A stretch of 20,213 bases of DNA from JAQGMO01 sp050954505 (GCA_050954505.1 JBPBPY010000281.1:1-20213); one strand, 5' to 3'; shown: positions 1 to 7,703, numbered from the stretch's first letter. Program-made: numbers and translations. The notes: generated from the letters alone by a model not told the origin.

Positions 1-148
1 GTTCGAAAACGCGGCGCAATTCCTTGGCTTTTGGCAGCGTGGTCTTGATGGCTTCATGACGCAGCAGAGAAACAGTCATGTTGCGCAGCATGGCCAGGCG
101 GTGGGAAGAAGTACGATTGAGCTTGCGCAGCCCGTGACGATGACGCAT
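1..148 (-). CDS. rplQ: 50S ribosomal protein L17 (5' part only)
   Basis: Only the first 49 codons lie in the window. They read MRHRHGLRKLNRTSSHR and continue as the typical L17 N-terminus, ending at VFE on the window edge. L17 is a large-subunit protein near the peptide exit tunnel. The start ATG (146-148) is preceded on the minus strand by AAAGGATCTACC, a good Shine-Dalgarno. It is the last gene of the alpha operon, 266 nt downstream of rpoA, a wider gap than is usual for this pair. The truncation is due to the window boundary, not to a mutation. Confidence 0.97.
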   Translation of the reverse strand, partial: MRHRHGLRKLNRTSSHRLAMLRNMTVSLLRHEAIKTTLPKAKELRRVFE

Positions 149-414
149 GGTAGATCCTTTCAGTTTTTTAAATACAAATCCAGCTCTTCGATCGTCCTGG
201 TGTGAACCAGGCCGCGGGCCGGTATCGGCATGATGATGCTGCTCTTTTCCAACGCCACCAGCCCATGCCGATGGCGAAATTTACGACAACCTGCCAGGAC
301 GGTGACTTGCAACCCCAGGCCACCGCCCTGCCGTCTGTCCGAGCCCGGCTTTGCTGCGCCAGCAATGCCTGAACGGGATGGATCAAATCCATGTCCCGGC
401 AGGCATGCTGCGAA
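149..414 (-). other. rpoA-rplQ intergenic region with two inverted repeats
   Basis: No convincing gene is present. On the minus strand there is an imperfect hairpin at 374-398: 4 bp (374-377 with 395-398) and 6 bp (78-83 with 87-92 of the 300s), separated by a 2-nt bulge. A second 6-bp hairpin, CCTGGT/ACCAGG, lies at 196-211. Neither has a T tract, so these are not canonical terminators; processing or stabilising structures are possible. I found no good sigma-70 promoter. A 74-codon reading frame crosses the region but its composition (Trp/Arg/Ser-rich) and lack of homology signals argue against it. Confidence 0.5.
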
Positions 415-1392
415 TTACTTTTCCAGGCCGGCAGGCGGCCAGTTTTCCAGCTTCATGCCCAAGGTCAAGCCACGCGAAGCCAGGACTTCCTTGATTTCGT
501 TGAGTGACTTGCGGCCCAGGTTTGGCGTCTTCAGCAGTTCGTTTTCGCTGCGCTGGATCAGGTCGCCAATGTAATAGATGTTTTCGGCCTTCAGGCAGTT
601 GGCCGAACGCACGGTCAGTTCCAGGTCGTCGACCGGACGCAGCAGGATCGGATCGACCGACGGCGCACGCGATGGTGCTTCGGCAGCAGCTTCGGTGCCT
701 TCCAGGGCGGCGAACACATTCAACTGGTCGACCAGCACACGGGCCGATTGACGGATCGCTTCCTCTGGCGAGATGACGCCATTGGTTTCGATGTTGATGA
801 TCAGCTTGTCCAGATCGGTACGCTGTTCGACGCGAGCCGACTCGACGAAATACGACACGCGGCGCACTGGCGAAAACGAGGCGTCCAGGATGATGCGGCC
901 GATGGTCTTGTTGGTGTCTTCCGACAGGCGGCGCACATTGCCCGGTACATAGCCACGGCCCTTCTCGACCTTGATCTGCATGTCCAGCTTGCCACCGGCG
1001 GTCAGGTGGGCAATCACGTGTTCCGGATTGATCAGCTCGACGTCATGTGGCAGGTCGATGTCGGACGCCAGCACGGCGCCTTCGCCATCTTTTTTCAGGG
1101 TCAGGGTGACTTCGTCGCGGTTATGCAGCTTGAAGACCACGCCTTTGAGGTTCAACAGCATGTCGACAACGTCTTCCTGCACGCCATCGAGTGAGGAATA
1201 TTCATGCACGACACCGGCGATCGTCACTTCGGTTGGCGCATAGCCCACCATCGACGACAGCAGCACGCGGCGCAGGGCATTGCCCAGCGTGTGGCCATAA
1301 CCACGCTCGAACGGCTCCATCACGACTTTTGCGTGACCGGCGCCAAGCGCTTCGACTTCAATGATACGGGGCTTCAACAAACTGTTTTGCAT
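415..1392 (-). CDS. rpoA: DNA-directed RNA polymerase subunit alpha
   Basis: The 325-residue protein is the standard betaproteobacterial length. The N-terminal dimerisation and assembly domain covers about residues 1-235, with the conserved GHTLGNALRRVLLSS near residue 33. An Ala/Pro-rich linker follows at about 233-246, then the C-terminal DNA-binding domain. In the CTD, Arg262 in VRSANCLKAENI corresponds to E. coli Arg265, which contacts UP elements and activators, and the protein ends in LENWPPAGLEK. The start has AAAAGGACATTTC upstream. It lies 222 nt after rpsD and 266 nt before rplQ, so it sits alone inside an expanded alpha operon. Assignment is certain. Confidence 0.99.
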   Translation of the reverse strand: MQNSLLKPRIIEVEALGAGHAKVVMEPFERGYGHTLGNALRRVLLSSMVGYAPTEVTIAGVVHEYSSLDGVQEDVVDMLLNLKGVVFKLHNRDEVTLTLKKDGEGAVLASDIDLPHDVELINPEHVIAHLTAGGKLDMQIKVEKGRGYVPGNVRRLSEDTNKTIGRIILDASFSPVRRVSYFVESARVEQRTDLDKLIINIETNGVISPEEAIRQSARVLVDQLNVFAALEGTEAAAEAPSRAPSVDPILLRPVDDLELTVRSANCLKAENIYYIGDLIQRSENELLKTPNLGRKSLNEIKEVLASRGLTLGMKLENWPPAGLEK

Positions 1393-1614
1393 GAAATGTC
1401 CTTTTCAATACCCTCGGTTCGTTACACCGATAAGGCTGATGGCATGACGGATGATGGAATGGCGAGTGCCACCGGTGTTCGCCGGTGGCACTCGCCATGT
1501 ACTTTGCTTTTGCACTCATGTGCGCCTGTTTTACCAGGCTTGTATTTGCTACGCATGTCGCGACACGCGTCTTCCTGCCATGACAGCACCGCAAGCGGCC
1601 AGAGCCGCTGGCGA
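1393..1614 (-). other. rpsD-rpoA intergenic region
   Basis: This 222-nt gap holds no gene. It contains a 6-bp hairpin immediately after the rpsD stop (AGCGGC 1594-1599 with GCCGCT 1604-1609) and the very strong hairpin annotated separately at 1459-1498. I saw no good -10/-35 pair for an rpoA-specific promoter, so rpoA is probably transcribed from the promoter upstream of rpsD. Confidence 0.5.
1459..1498. repeat. 17-bp perfect hairpin between rpsD and rpoA
   Basis: The arms ATGGCGAGTGCCACCGG (1459-1475) and CCGGTGGCACTCGCCAT (1482-1498) are perfectly complementary around a 6-nt loop. There is no T run on either strand, so a rho-independent terminator is unlikely. Such a structure would block 3' exonucleases and could set separate mRNA stabilities for rpsD and rpoA, or serve as an RNase III site; both are inferences. 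Its core resembles that of the hairpin at 9561-9603. Confidence 0.85.
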
Positions 1615-2238
1615 TTAACGCGAATACAGTTCGACGATCAGCGATTCGTTGACGTCGTTGGCGATTTCGCTACGGTCCGGCAGGGACTTGAATGTGCCTT
1701 CCATCTTCTTCGAATCAACCGAAACCCATGCCGGCATGCCGACCTGTTCAGCCAGCGACAGCGCTTCGACGATGCGGACCTGCTTCTTCGACTTTTCACG
1801 CACGGCAACGACGTCGCCTGGGCGGACCTGGTACGAAGCGATGTTGACGACATTCCCGTTGACGGTAAATGCCTTGTGCGAAACCAGCTGACGGCCTTCT
1901 GCGCGCGTCGAGCCGAAACCCATGCGGTAGACAACGTTGTCCAGACGTGCTTCGAGCAACTTCAACAGCGTTTCGCCGGTGTTGCCCTTGCGACGGTCTG
2001 CTTCAGCGAAATAGCGGCGGAACTGGCGTTCGAGGACGCCGTACATGCGCTTGACCTTTTGCTTTTCGCGCAATTGGTTGCCGTAGTCGGACGTACGAGC
2101 GCCCGAAGTGCGACCGTGCTGGCCTGGCTTCGAATCGAGTTTGCACTTCGAGTCGAGCGAGCGGCGTGCGCTCTTGAGGAACAGATCGGTGCCTTCGCGG
2201 CGGGACAGTTTTGCTTTTGGACCAATATAACGTGCCAC
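1615..2238 (-). CDS. rpsD: 30S ribosomal protein S4
   Basis: The 207-residue S4 primary-binds 16S rRNA and nucleates 30S assembly. The protein begins ARYIGPKAKLSRREGTD after the initiator and ends ESLIVELYSR. I chose the GTG at 2236-2238 because it gives the conserved N-terminus and usual length and has AAAGGA eight bases upstream; an ATG 14 codons earlier would add residues absent from the family. S4 is a known translational autoregulator (alpha operon in E. coli, rpsD itself in Bacillus). Here rpsD has its own candidate promoter and a leader of about 300 nt, which would suit such control. rpoA follows after 222 nt. Confidence 0.98.
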   Translation of the reverse strand: MARYIGPKAKLSRREGTDLFLKSARRSLDSKCKLDSKPGQHGRTSGARTSDYGNQLREKQKVKRMYGVLERQFRRYFAEADRRKGNTGETLLKLLEARLDNVVYRMGFGSTRAEGRQLVSHKAFTVNGNVVNIASYQVRPGDVVAVREKSKKQVRIVEALSLAEQVGMPAWVSVDSKKMEGTFKSLPDRSEIANDVNESLIVELYSR

Positions 2239-2600
2239 GTTGTTTCCTTTAAATATGACGCCCCGGACGACGGCGACCATGCCAATGCACGGCCACGACC
2301 ATCAGGCGCTAGTCTGGTTTTTCTCTCTAGCCAGACAGTGGTCTTATGAATGATGCGCAGGCATTAAGCCAATACACCACTCCATGAACAAAGCCTGCCG
2401 AATCACGGGCAAGCGTTTGTGCTACTGCTGCTTGGATACTTGATTTGGCAACCTCGCGGTCACCTGCCTTGAATCTGAATCCGGCTATGCTGCCGGCCGC
2501 CGTGATGATTTCGACCCGAAAGAAGAAACGCAAGGCAAGGCGCGGCAGTATAGCAAACTTCCCTCACTTGCGCAAAAGCACTGGTGAGGAAAACCCGATA
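2239..2600 (-). other. rpsK-rpsD intergenic region and rpsD leader
   Basis: The 362-nt gap carries a candidate promoter near the rpsK end (2547-2575) and thus a predicted leader of about 300 nt before rpsD. In the leader, GTCTGG/CCAGAC and GCTAG/CTAGC (about 2311-2336) share bases and are mutually exclusive, a possible two-state structure. A 68-codon TTG-initiated frame (2327-2533, minus) runs through the leader but lacks a ribosome-binding site and recognisable similarity, so I do not call it a gene. Confidence 0.5.
2547..2575 (-). promoter_or_regulatory. Candidate sigma-70 promoter for rpsD-rpoA-rplQ
   Basis: On the minus strand TTGCGC (2575-2570), a 17-bp spacer and TATACT (2552-2547) form a good sigma-70 promoter, with TGC directly before the -10 as an extended -10 element. 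Transcription would start near 2540. It lies just past the rpsK stop codon, so rpsD, rpoA and rplQ can be expressed separately from the rest of the cluster. A 6-bp inverted repeat CCTCAC/GTGAGG (2562-2567 with 2584-2589) overlaps the -35 region. Confidence 0.65.
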
Positions 2601-3005
2601 TCAGATACGACGGCGTTTTGGAGGACGGCAGCCGTTGTGCGGCACTGGCGTCACGTCCTGGATCAGCGTGATCTTGATGCCGAGGTTGTTCAGAGCGCGA
2701 ACCGACGATTCACGGCCTGGACCTGGGCCCTTGATACGGACTTCAAGATTCTTGACGCCGCACTCAACAGCAACCTTGCCTGCTGCTTCCGCTGCAACCT
2801 GCGCTGCGAACGGGGTCGATTTACGCGAACCCTTGAAGCCAGCACCGCCCGACGTTGCCCATGAAAGCGCATTGCCTTGACGATCGGTGATCGTGATGAT
2901 CGTGTTGTTGAAGGACGCGTGGATATGTGCGATACCTTCAGCAACGTTCTTTTTGACTTTCTTGCGCACGCGTGCTGCTGCGGCGTTGTTAGGTGCTTTT
3001 GCCAT
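2601..3005 (-). CDS. rpsK: 30S ribosomal protein S11
   Basis: The 134-residue protein contains the S11 signatures HIHASFNNTIITITDRQGN and RIKGPGPGRESSVRAL and ends in the conserved CRPPKRRRI tail. S11 forms part of the 30S platform near the mRNA exit. The N-terminal Ala/Lys-rich segment (residues 1-18) is disordered in the family. The start is supported by AAGGAAATCAAC upstream. It follows rpsM by 30 nt. It is the last gene before a 362-nt gap with a promoter, so it probably ends the main spc/alpha transcript, although no canonical terminator is seen. Confidence 0.99.
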   Translation of the reverse strand: MAKAPNNAAAARVRKKVKKNVAEGIAHIHASFNNTIITITDRQGNALSWATSGGAGFKGSRKSTPFAAQVAAEAAGKVAVECGVKNLEVRIKGPGPGRESSVRALNNLGIKITLIQDVTPVPHNGCRPPKRRRI

Positions 3006-3035
3006 GTTGATTTCCTTGAATCCCGAACTAGCGGA

Positions 3036-3401
3036 TTATTTCTTCAGCGATTGTGCGGCCTTGCGCGGGCCCTTGCGGGTACGTGCATTGGTGCGAGTAC
3101 GTTGACCACGGACTGGCAAGCCTTTACGGTGGCGCATGCCACGGTAGCAACCCAGATCCATCAAGCGCTTGATGTTCATGGAGATTTCGCGACGCAAATC
3201 GCCTTCCACGACAAACTTGCCGATCTCGTCACGCAGCTTTTCCAGCTCGCTGTCGTCCAGATCCTTGATCTTCTTGTTGGTAGGAACACCGGTTGCGTCA
3301 CAGATTTTTTGTGCGCGTGGGCGGCCAACACCATAAACAGCGGTCAGGCCGATAACGGTGTGTTGATGATTTGGGATATTAACCCCTGCGATACGTGCCA
3401 T
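3036..3401 (-). CDS. rpsM: 30S ribosomal protein S13
   Basis: The 121-residue S13 begins MARIAGVNIPNHQHTVIGLT and ends with the basic tail NARTRKGPRKAAQSLKK, which reaches toward the decoding site and P-site tRNA. The motif GCYRGMRHRKGLPVRGQRT is diagnostic. It sits 28 nt after rpmJ and 30 nt before rpsK, in the normal betaproteobacterial order. In E. coli this is the first alpha-operon gene with an S4-binding leader; here the 28-nt space leaves no room for that leader, so any S4 control would have to act elsewhere. Confidence 0.99.
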   Translation of the reverse strand: MARIAGVNIPNHQHTVIGLTAVYGVGRPRAQKICDATGVPTNKKIKDLDDSELEKLRDEIGKFVVEGDLRREISMNIKRLMDLGCYRGMRHRKGLPVRGQRTRTNARTRKGPRKAAQSLKK

Positions 3402-3429
3402 TCGTTATTCCTCGATCAATAACGTTAAA

Positions 3430-3543
3430 TTAACCTTGGCGCTGCTTATGGCGCGGTTCGATGCAAATGACTCGAACGACGCCCTTGCGCTTGATGATCT
3501 TACAGTTGCGGCAGATCCGCTTGACTGATGCGAGCACTTTCAT
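3430..3543 (-). CDS. rpmJ: 50S ribosomal protein L36
   Basis: This 37-codon gene reads MKVLASVKRICRNCKIIKRK and ends RHKQRQG. Cys11, Cys14, Cys27 and His32 form the zinc-ribbon set of the zinc-dependent (C+) type of L36. L36 is a small large-subunit protein bound to 23S rRNA. It lies 30 nt after infA and 28 nt before rpsM, the standard betaproteobacterial position. The start follows AAAGAGGGCAAAA on the minus strand, a usable Shine-Dalgarno. Confidence 0.97.
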   Translation of the reverse strand: MKVLASVKRICRNCKIIKRKGVVRVICIEPRHKQRQG

Positions 3544-3573
3544 TTTTGCCCTCTTTCTTCCACATTAACTTGG

Positions 3574-3792
3574 TTACTTTGTCCGGAACACAATACGTGC
3601 TCGACTCAAATCGTATGGCGTCAACTCTACTGTGACCTTGTCTCCAGGCAGGATGCGAATATAGTTCATCCGCATCTTGCCGGATATATGGCCCAGTACG
3701 ATGTGCCCGTTTTCCAGCTTTACTCGAAACGTCGCATTGGGAAGATTCTCCAGAACCTCACCCTGCATCTGAATGACGTCATCTTTTGCCAT
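3574..3792 (-). CDS. infA: Translation initiation factor IF-1
   Basis: The 72-residue single OB-fold protein reads MAKDDVIQMQGEVLENLPNA and contains the conserved GHISGKMRMNYIRILPGDKV. IF-1 occupies the 30S A site during initiation. It follows secY by 23 nt and precedes rpmJ by 30 nt. In E. coli infA is elsewhere, but placement between secY and rpmJ is usual in betaproteobacteria and Gram-positives. The assignment is secure from length and sequence. Confidence 0.98.
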   Translation of the reverse strand: MAKDDVIQMQGEVLENLPNATFRVKLENGHIVLGHISGKMRMNYIRILPGDKVTVELTPYDLSRARIVFRTK

Positions 3793-3815
3793 GCCTAGCG
3801 CTCATTCCTGGCCGG

Positions 3816-5147
3816 TCACCGGGTAGGTACACCGCCCTTGAAATTCGACTTACGGAGCAACGACTCATACTGCTGCGACATGACGTAATTCTGAACCTGC
3901 GCCATGAAATCCATCGTCACCACCACAATGATCAGCAGCGACGTACCACCGAAGTAGAACGGCACCTTCCAGCGTGCAATCAGAAACTCAGGCAATAAAC
4001 AAACCAGTGTGATGTAGACCGCACCAGCCAGTGTCAAGCGTGTCAGGATCTTGTCGATATAGCGTGCGGTCTGGTCGCCTGGACGAATCCCGGGAACGAA
4101 GGCGCCGCTTTTCTTCAAGTTATCCGCTGTTTCCTTGCTGTTGAACACCAGCGCAGTGTAAAAGAAGCAAAAGAAAATAATTGCAGCAGCATACAGCAAA
4201 GCATGGATCGGTTCACCAGGCGCCATCGATGCCGCCAGGTCCTTCAGGAAACGAATCACCGGATTCGTCGTTTCACCCGAAGTGAACCAGCTGGTAATGG
4301 TGGCTGGAAACAGGATGATCGACGAAGCGAAAATCGGTGGAATCACGCCTGCCATGTTCAGCTTCAGCGGCAAATGACTGCTCTGTCCGCCGTAAATCTT
4401 GTTACCGACCTGCCGCTTGGCATAGTTCACCAGGATCTTGCGCTGGCCACGTTCAATGAACACCACCACGAAGGTCACGGCAGCAACGACAACGCAGATC
4501 AGGATGGCTGACAGGGCATTCATCGAACCGGTGCGAACCAGTTCAAACAAGCCTGCGACCGCACCAGGCAAGCCTGCCGCGATACCGCCAAAGATGATGA
4601 TCGAGATACCATTGCCCAGGCCACGCTCGGTAATCTGTTCGCCCAGCCACATCAGGAACATCGTACCGGTCACCAGGGTCACCACCGTGGTGAAACGGAA
4701 GGCCAGGCCCGGGTCCAGCACCAGGCCGGCTTGCGATTCCAGTGCCACCGCAATGCCAAGCGCCTGGAATAAAGCCAGACCAAGTGTGCCGTAACGCGTC
4801 CACTGCGTGATCTTGCGGCGTCCCGACTCGCCTTCCTTTTTCAAGGCTTCGAGCTGGGGCGACACCACCGACAGCAGCTGCATGATGATCGATGCAGAGA
4901 TGTAGGGCATGATACCCAGTGCAAACACCGTGAAACGCGACAGCGCGCCACCGGAGAACATGTTGAACATTCCCAGGATACCGCCCTGGTTCTGCCGGAA
5001 CAGTTCAGCCAGCTGCGCCGCATCGATCCCCGGAACGGGAATGTGCGCGCCAATCCGGAATACCACCAATGCTGCAAGCAGGAACCACAGACGATTCCAG
5101 GGGAATCCGCTAGGTTTCTTGCCGCCCAATTGAGGAGCAGTCGCCAA
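3816..5147 (-). CDS. secY: Protein translocase subunit SecY
   Basis: The 443-residue protein is the channel-forming subunit of the SecYEG translocon in the inner membrane. Ten hydrophobic spans can be traced, the first at about residues 17-40 (WFLLAALVVFRIGAHIPVPG), followed by the plug region with AELFRQNQGGILGMFNMFSGG. Conserved landmarks include GIMPYISASIIMQL, NGISIIIFGGI and the cytoplasmic loop KKSGAFVPGIRPG. It follows rplO by 36 nt, so membrane protein export is coexpressed with ribosome production as in most bacteria. Confidence 0.99.
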   Translation of the reverse strand: MATAPQLGGKKPSGFPWNRLWFLLAALVVFRIGAHIPVPGIDAAQLAELFRQNQGGILGMFNMFSGGALSRFTVFALGIMPYISASIIMQLLSVVSPQLEALKKEGESGRRKITQWTRYGTLGLALFQALGIAVALESQAGLVLDPGLAFRFTTVVTLVTGTMFLMWLGEQITERGLGNGISIIIFGGIAAGLPGAVAGLFELVRTGSMNALSAILICVVVAAVTFVVVFIERGQRKILVNYAKRQVGNKIYGGQSSHLPLKLNMAGVIPPIFASSIILFPATITSWFTSGETTNPVIRFLKDLAASMAPGEPIHALLYAAAIIFFCFFYTALVFNSKETADNLKKSGAFVPGIRPGDQTARYIDKILTRLTLAGAVYITLVCLLPEFLIARWKVPFYFGGTSLLIIVVVTMDFMAQVQNYVMSQQYESLLRKSNFKGGVPTR

Positions 5148-5183
5148 TGTATACTCCCGTTAAGCTGTCAAACCTGAAGACAC

Positions 5184-5615
5184 TCAGGCGACCGAGCCGC
5201 CAGCGGCTTCGATTGCTGCCTTGGCGCCTTTGGTTGCGATCAGGCCCTTGAGCACGACTGCCTTGGTGATTTCGCCCGAAGCGATCACACGCACGACGCG
5301 CGCCAGCACGGAAACGATACCGGCTTGCTTCAATGCCAGGATATCGACTTCGCCAACCGGCAAGCGGTCGAGTTCCGACAAACGCACTTCAGCCTTGTAC
5401 GGAGCCGCTTGCGACTTGAAGCCACGCTTTGGCAGGCGGCGTTGCAAAGGCATCTGACCGCCTTCGAAACCAACCTTGTGGAAACCACCCGAACGGGACT
5501 TCTGACCCTTGTGGCCGCGGCCGGCGGTCTTGCCCAGGCCGGAACCGATACCACGACCGACGCGCCGTTTGTAGTGCTTGGCGCCGTCTGCTGGTTGAAT
5601 GTTATTCAATTCCAT
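5184..5615 (-). CDS. rplO: 50S ribosomal protein L15
   Basis: The 143-residue protein starts MELNNIQPADGAKHYKRRVG and carries the Gly/Arg-rich N-terminal extension (RGIGSGLGKTAGRGHKGQKS) that threads into 23S rRNA, then the globular domain with FEGGQMPLQRRLPKRGF. L15 is a late assembly protein of the 50S subunit. It lies 28 nt after rpmD and 36 nt before secY in the canonical spc order. Nothing unusual was seen. Confidence 0.99.
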   Translation of the reverse strand: MELNNIQPADGAKHYKRRVGRGIGSGLGKTAGRGHKGQKSRSGGFHKVGFEGGQMPLQRRLPKRGFKSQAAPYKAEVRLSELDRLPVGEVDILALKQAGIVSVLARVVRVIASGEITKAVVLKGLIATKGAKAAIEAAGGSVA

Positions 5616-5643
5616 GATTTGCTCCGTTCACAAGCCCGGGGGC

Positions 5644-5835
5644 TTATGAAACCACTTTCACGAGATACGATACTTTGTTGATCATGCCGCGAACTGCGGG
5701 CGTATCTTCCAGCTCGGAAACCGAGTTGATGCCGCGCAGGCCAAGGCCGCGAACGGTGGCACGATGTGTTTCACGTGTACCGATCAAACCCTTTACCAGG
5801 GTCACCTTGACTGTCTTAGCTGCTGTATTGGTCAT
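5644..5835 (-). CDS. rpmD: 50S ribosomal protein L30
   Basis: The 63-residue protein contains the L30 motif KGLIGTRETHRATVRGLGLR and LEDTPAVRGMINKV. I set the start at the ATG ending at 5835 because AAGGTGATCGAC lies directly upstream, it follows the rpsE stop by 10 nt, and it gives the usual length; an upstream ATG would overlap rpsE and add 18 unrelated residues. The first eight residues (MTNTAAKT) precede the core fold. Standard place between rpsE and rplO. Confidence 0.97.
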   Translation of the reverse strand: MTNTAAKTVKVTLVKGLIGTRETHRATVRGLGLRGINSVSELEDTPAVRGMINKVSYLVKVVS

Positions 5836-5845
5836 GTCGATCACC

Positions 5846-6364
5846 TTAACCGAGGATTTCTTCAACGGACTTGCCACGCTTGGCAGCAATTTCCGATGGG
5901 GTGTTCATCTTGGTCAGCGCGTCGAGCGTGGCGCGAACCAGGTTGTACGGATTGCTCGAACCGAACGACTTGGCAACCACGTTGGTCACGCCCATCACTT
6001 CGAAGATCGCGCGCATCGGGCCGCCGGCGATGACACCGGTACCGTCTTTTGCCGGTCCGATCATCACTTTCGAGGCGCCATGCGAACCGTAGACGGTATG
6101 CTGCAGGGTGCCGTTCTTCAGAGTGACCTTGATGAGCTTGCGGCGGGCTTCTTCCATTGCCTTTTGCACCCCAACCGGTACTTCCTTCGACTTGCCCTTG
6201 CCCATGCCGATGCGGCCATCGCCATCACCAACCACGGCCAGCGCGGCGAAACCCATGATCCGGCCACCCTTGACAACCTTGGTGACGCGATTGACCGCGA
6301 TCATCTTTTCGCGCATGCCGTCATCAGGCTTGTCGCTTTGCATCTTTGATTGCATCTTTGCCAT
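5846..6364 (-). CDS. rpsE: 30S ribosomal protein S5
   Basis: The 172-residue protein has an unstructured N-terminus (MAKMQSKMQSDKPDDGMREK), then the dsRNA-binding-like domain with RVTKVVKGGRIMGFAALAVV and the C-terminal domain with NPYNLVRATLDAL and KRGKSVEEILG. S5 lines the mRNA entry channel and affects decoding fidelity. It is separated by 10 nt from both rplR and rpmD. The start has AAGGAT upstream. The ATG-rich N-terminus leaves a second possible initiation codon (Met4), but the annotated start has the better spacing. Confidence 0.98.
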   Translation of the reverse strand: MAKMQSKMQSDKPDDGMREKMIAVNRVTKVVKGGRIMGFAALAVVGDGDGRIGMGKGKSKEVPVGVQKAMEEARRKLIKVTLKNGTLQHTVYGSHGASKVMIGPAKDGTGVIAGGPMRAIFEVMGVTNVVAKSFGSSNPYNLVRATLDALTKMNTPSEIAAKRGKSVEEILG

Positions 6365-6374
6365 GGCTTTATCC

Positions 6375-6737
6375 TTAGAACTTCAGACCGGCTTCGCGAG
6401 CCGCTTCTGCAACGGCCTTGACGCGGCCGTGGTAACGGAAACCGGAACGATCAAACGCGACTTCAGCGATACCGGCCTTCAAGGCCTTCTCTGCCACGCG
6501 TTTGCCAACCAGCGCGGCTGCAGCAGCGTTGCCGCCCTTGCCCGACTGGCCAGCCAGTTCCTGGCGCACTTCGGCATCGAGCGTCGAAGCCGACGCCAGA
6601 ATCGATGCGTCTGGAGCAATGATGGTCGCGTAGATGTGCAAGTTGGTACGATGCACGGCCAGGCGGTTCACCTTGAGTTCTGCGATCTTTGCCCGGGTCT
6701 GACGTCCGCGCCGAAGGCGTGATTGTTTCTTGTCCAT
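6375..6737 (-). CDS. rplR: 50S ribosomal protein L18
   Basis: The 120-residue L18 binds 5S rRNA and anchors it in the central protuberance. It begins MDKKQSRLRRGRQTRAKI and ends in FDRSGFRYHGRVKAVAEAAREAGLKF, all typical. Two ATG codons are adjacent (6738-6740 and 6735-6737); I prefer the second because AGGGG is then 6 nt upstream and the protein matches the family start. The gap to rplF is 12 nt and to rpsE 10 nt. Confidence 0.97.
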   Translation of the reverse strand: MDKKQSRLRRGRQTRAKIAELKVNRLAVHRTNLHIYATIIAPDASILASASTLDAEVRQELAGQSGKGGNAAAAALVGKRVAEKALKAGIAEVAFDRSGFRYHGRVKAVAEAAREAGLKF

Positions 6738-6749
6738 CATGAGCCCCTA

Positions 6750-7283
6750 TTACTTCTTCTTGGTTTCTTTAATCACTACTCGTTCATCCGAGTAGCGAAC
6801 GCCCTTGCCCTTGTAAGGCTCAGGTGGACGATAGGCACGAATTTCCGCAGCAACCTGGCCAACCTGTTGACGATCCATGCCGGAAATTAGCACTTCGGTC
6901 TGGGTTGGCGTGGCAACGGTCACGCCTGCTGGCATCTGGTGCACGACCGGATGCGAAAAACCGAGCGACAGGTTGAGCTTGTCGCCGGCAGCTGCCGCAC
7001 GATAACCCACGCCTACCAGCGTCAGCTTCTTCTCGAACGCCTTGGTCACACCGGTGACCATGTTGTTGACCAGTGCGCGCACCGTGCCGGACATGGCATT
7101 GGCTTCGCGGCTTTCGTCAGCCGGTTCGAACGTCAGCGTGCTGGCGTCCTTGTTGATCTTGACCTGGCCGGTCAACGGCAGACTCAGCGTGCCCTTCGGG
7201 CCCTTGACTGTGATCCGGTCGGCAGTGATGTTGACTTCCACACCTGCTGCCAACTCGATCGGCATTTTACCTACACGAGACAT
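6750..7283 (-). CDS. rplF: 50S ribosomal protein L6
   Basis: The 177-residue protein begins MSRVGKMPIELAAGVEVNIT and ends RPPEPYKGKGVRYSDERVV plus a Lys-rich tail, the standard L6 C-terminal signature. L6 sits near the sarcin-ricin loop and factor-binding site. The start is fixed by the strong AAGGAG 7 nt upstream; a longer frame to 7337 would overlap rpsH and add 18 residues foreign to L6. Gap of 10 nt from rpsH. Confidence 0.98.
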   Translation of the reverse strand: MSRVGKMPIELAAGVEVNITADRITVKGPKGTLSLPLTGQVKINKDASTLTFEPADESREANAMSGTVRALVNNMVTGVTKAFEKKLTLVGVGYRAAAAGDKLNLSLGFSHPVVHQMPAGVTVATPTQTEVLISGMDRQQVGQVAAEIRAYRPPEPYKGKGVRYSDERVVIKETKKK

Positions 7284-7293
7284 GTTTAGCTCC

Positions 7294-7689
7294 TTATGCC
7301 ACGTAGCAAAGCACTTCGCCGCCGACACCGGTAGCACGTGCTTTACGATCTGTCATGACACCCTTCGGGGTCGACACGATGGAAACGCCCAAACCATTCA
7401 TCACGACTGGAATGTCGTCCTTGCCTTTATAAACGCGCAGGCCTGGGCGTGAAGCCCGTTCCAGACGTTCGATAACAGGCCGGCCGGCGTAATATTTCAA
7501 ACCAATCTTGAGTTCCGCTTTGCCGCCATCTTGCGCCACTGCGAAATCTTCAATGTAACCCTCATCCTTGAGGACGTTGGCAATAGCAACCTTCACCTTC
7601 GACGACGGCATGGAAACCGAGGTCTTGTGAACAACTTGCGCGTTGCGGATACGGGTCAGCATATCGGCGATAGGATCACTCATACTCAT
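7294..7689 (-). CDS. rpsH: 30S ribosomal protein S8
   Basis: The 131-residue S8 begins MSMSDPIADMLTRIRNAQ and ends GVMTDRKARATGVGGEVLCYVA, the diagnostic C-terminal RNA-binding region. S8 is a central-domain assembly protein and in E. coli represses the spc operon by binding mRNA near rplE. AGGAG lies 8 nt before the first ATG and 14 nt before the second, which favours the longer form. No S8-type target was evident by eye at the rplX-rplE junction (6 nt gap). Confidence 0.98.
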   Translation of the reverse strand: MSMSDPIADMLTRIRNAQVVHKTSVSMPSSKVKVAIANVLKDEGYIEDFAVAQDGGKAELKIGLKYYAGRPVIERLERASRPGLRVYKGKDDIPVVMNGLGVSIVSTPKGVMTDRKARATGVGGEVLCYVA

Positions 7690-7703
7690 TACATATTCTC
7701 CTA

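Noticed and set aside
168..392. 74-codon minus-strand frame between rpoA and rplQ
   Set aside because: Trp/Arg/Ser-rich composition without ribosome site or similarity; the region is better explained as an untranslated gap with hairpins.
2327..2533. 68-codon TTG-initiated minus-strand frame in the rpsD leader
   Set aside because: No Shine-Dalgarno, a start only a few bases after the predicted transcript start, and no recognised family; a leader peptide remains possible but unsupported.
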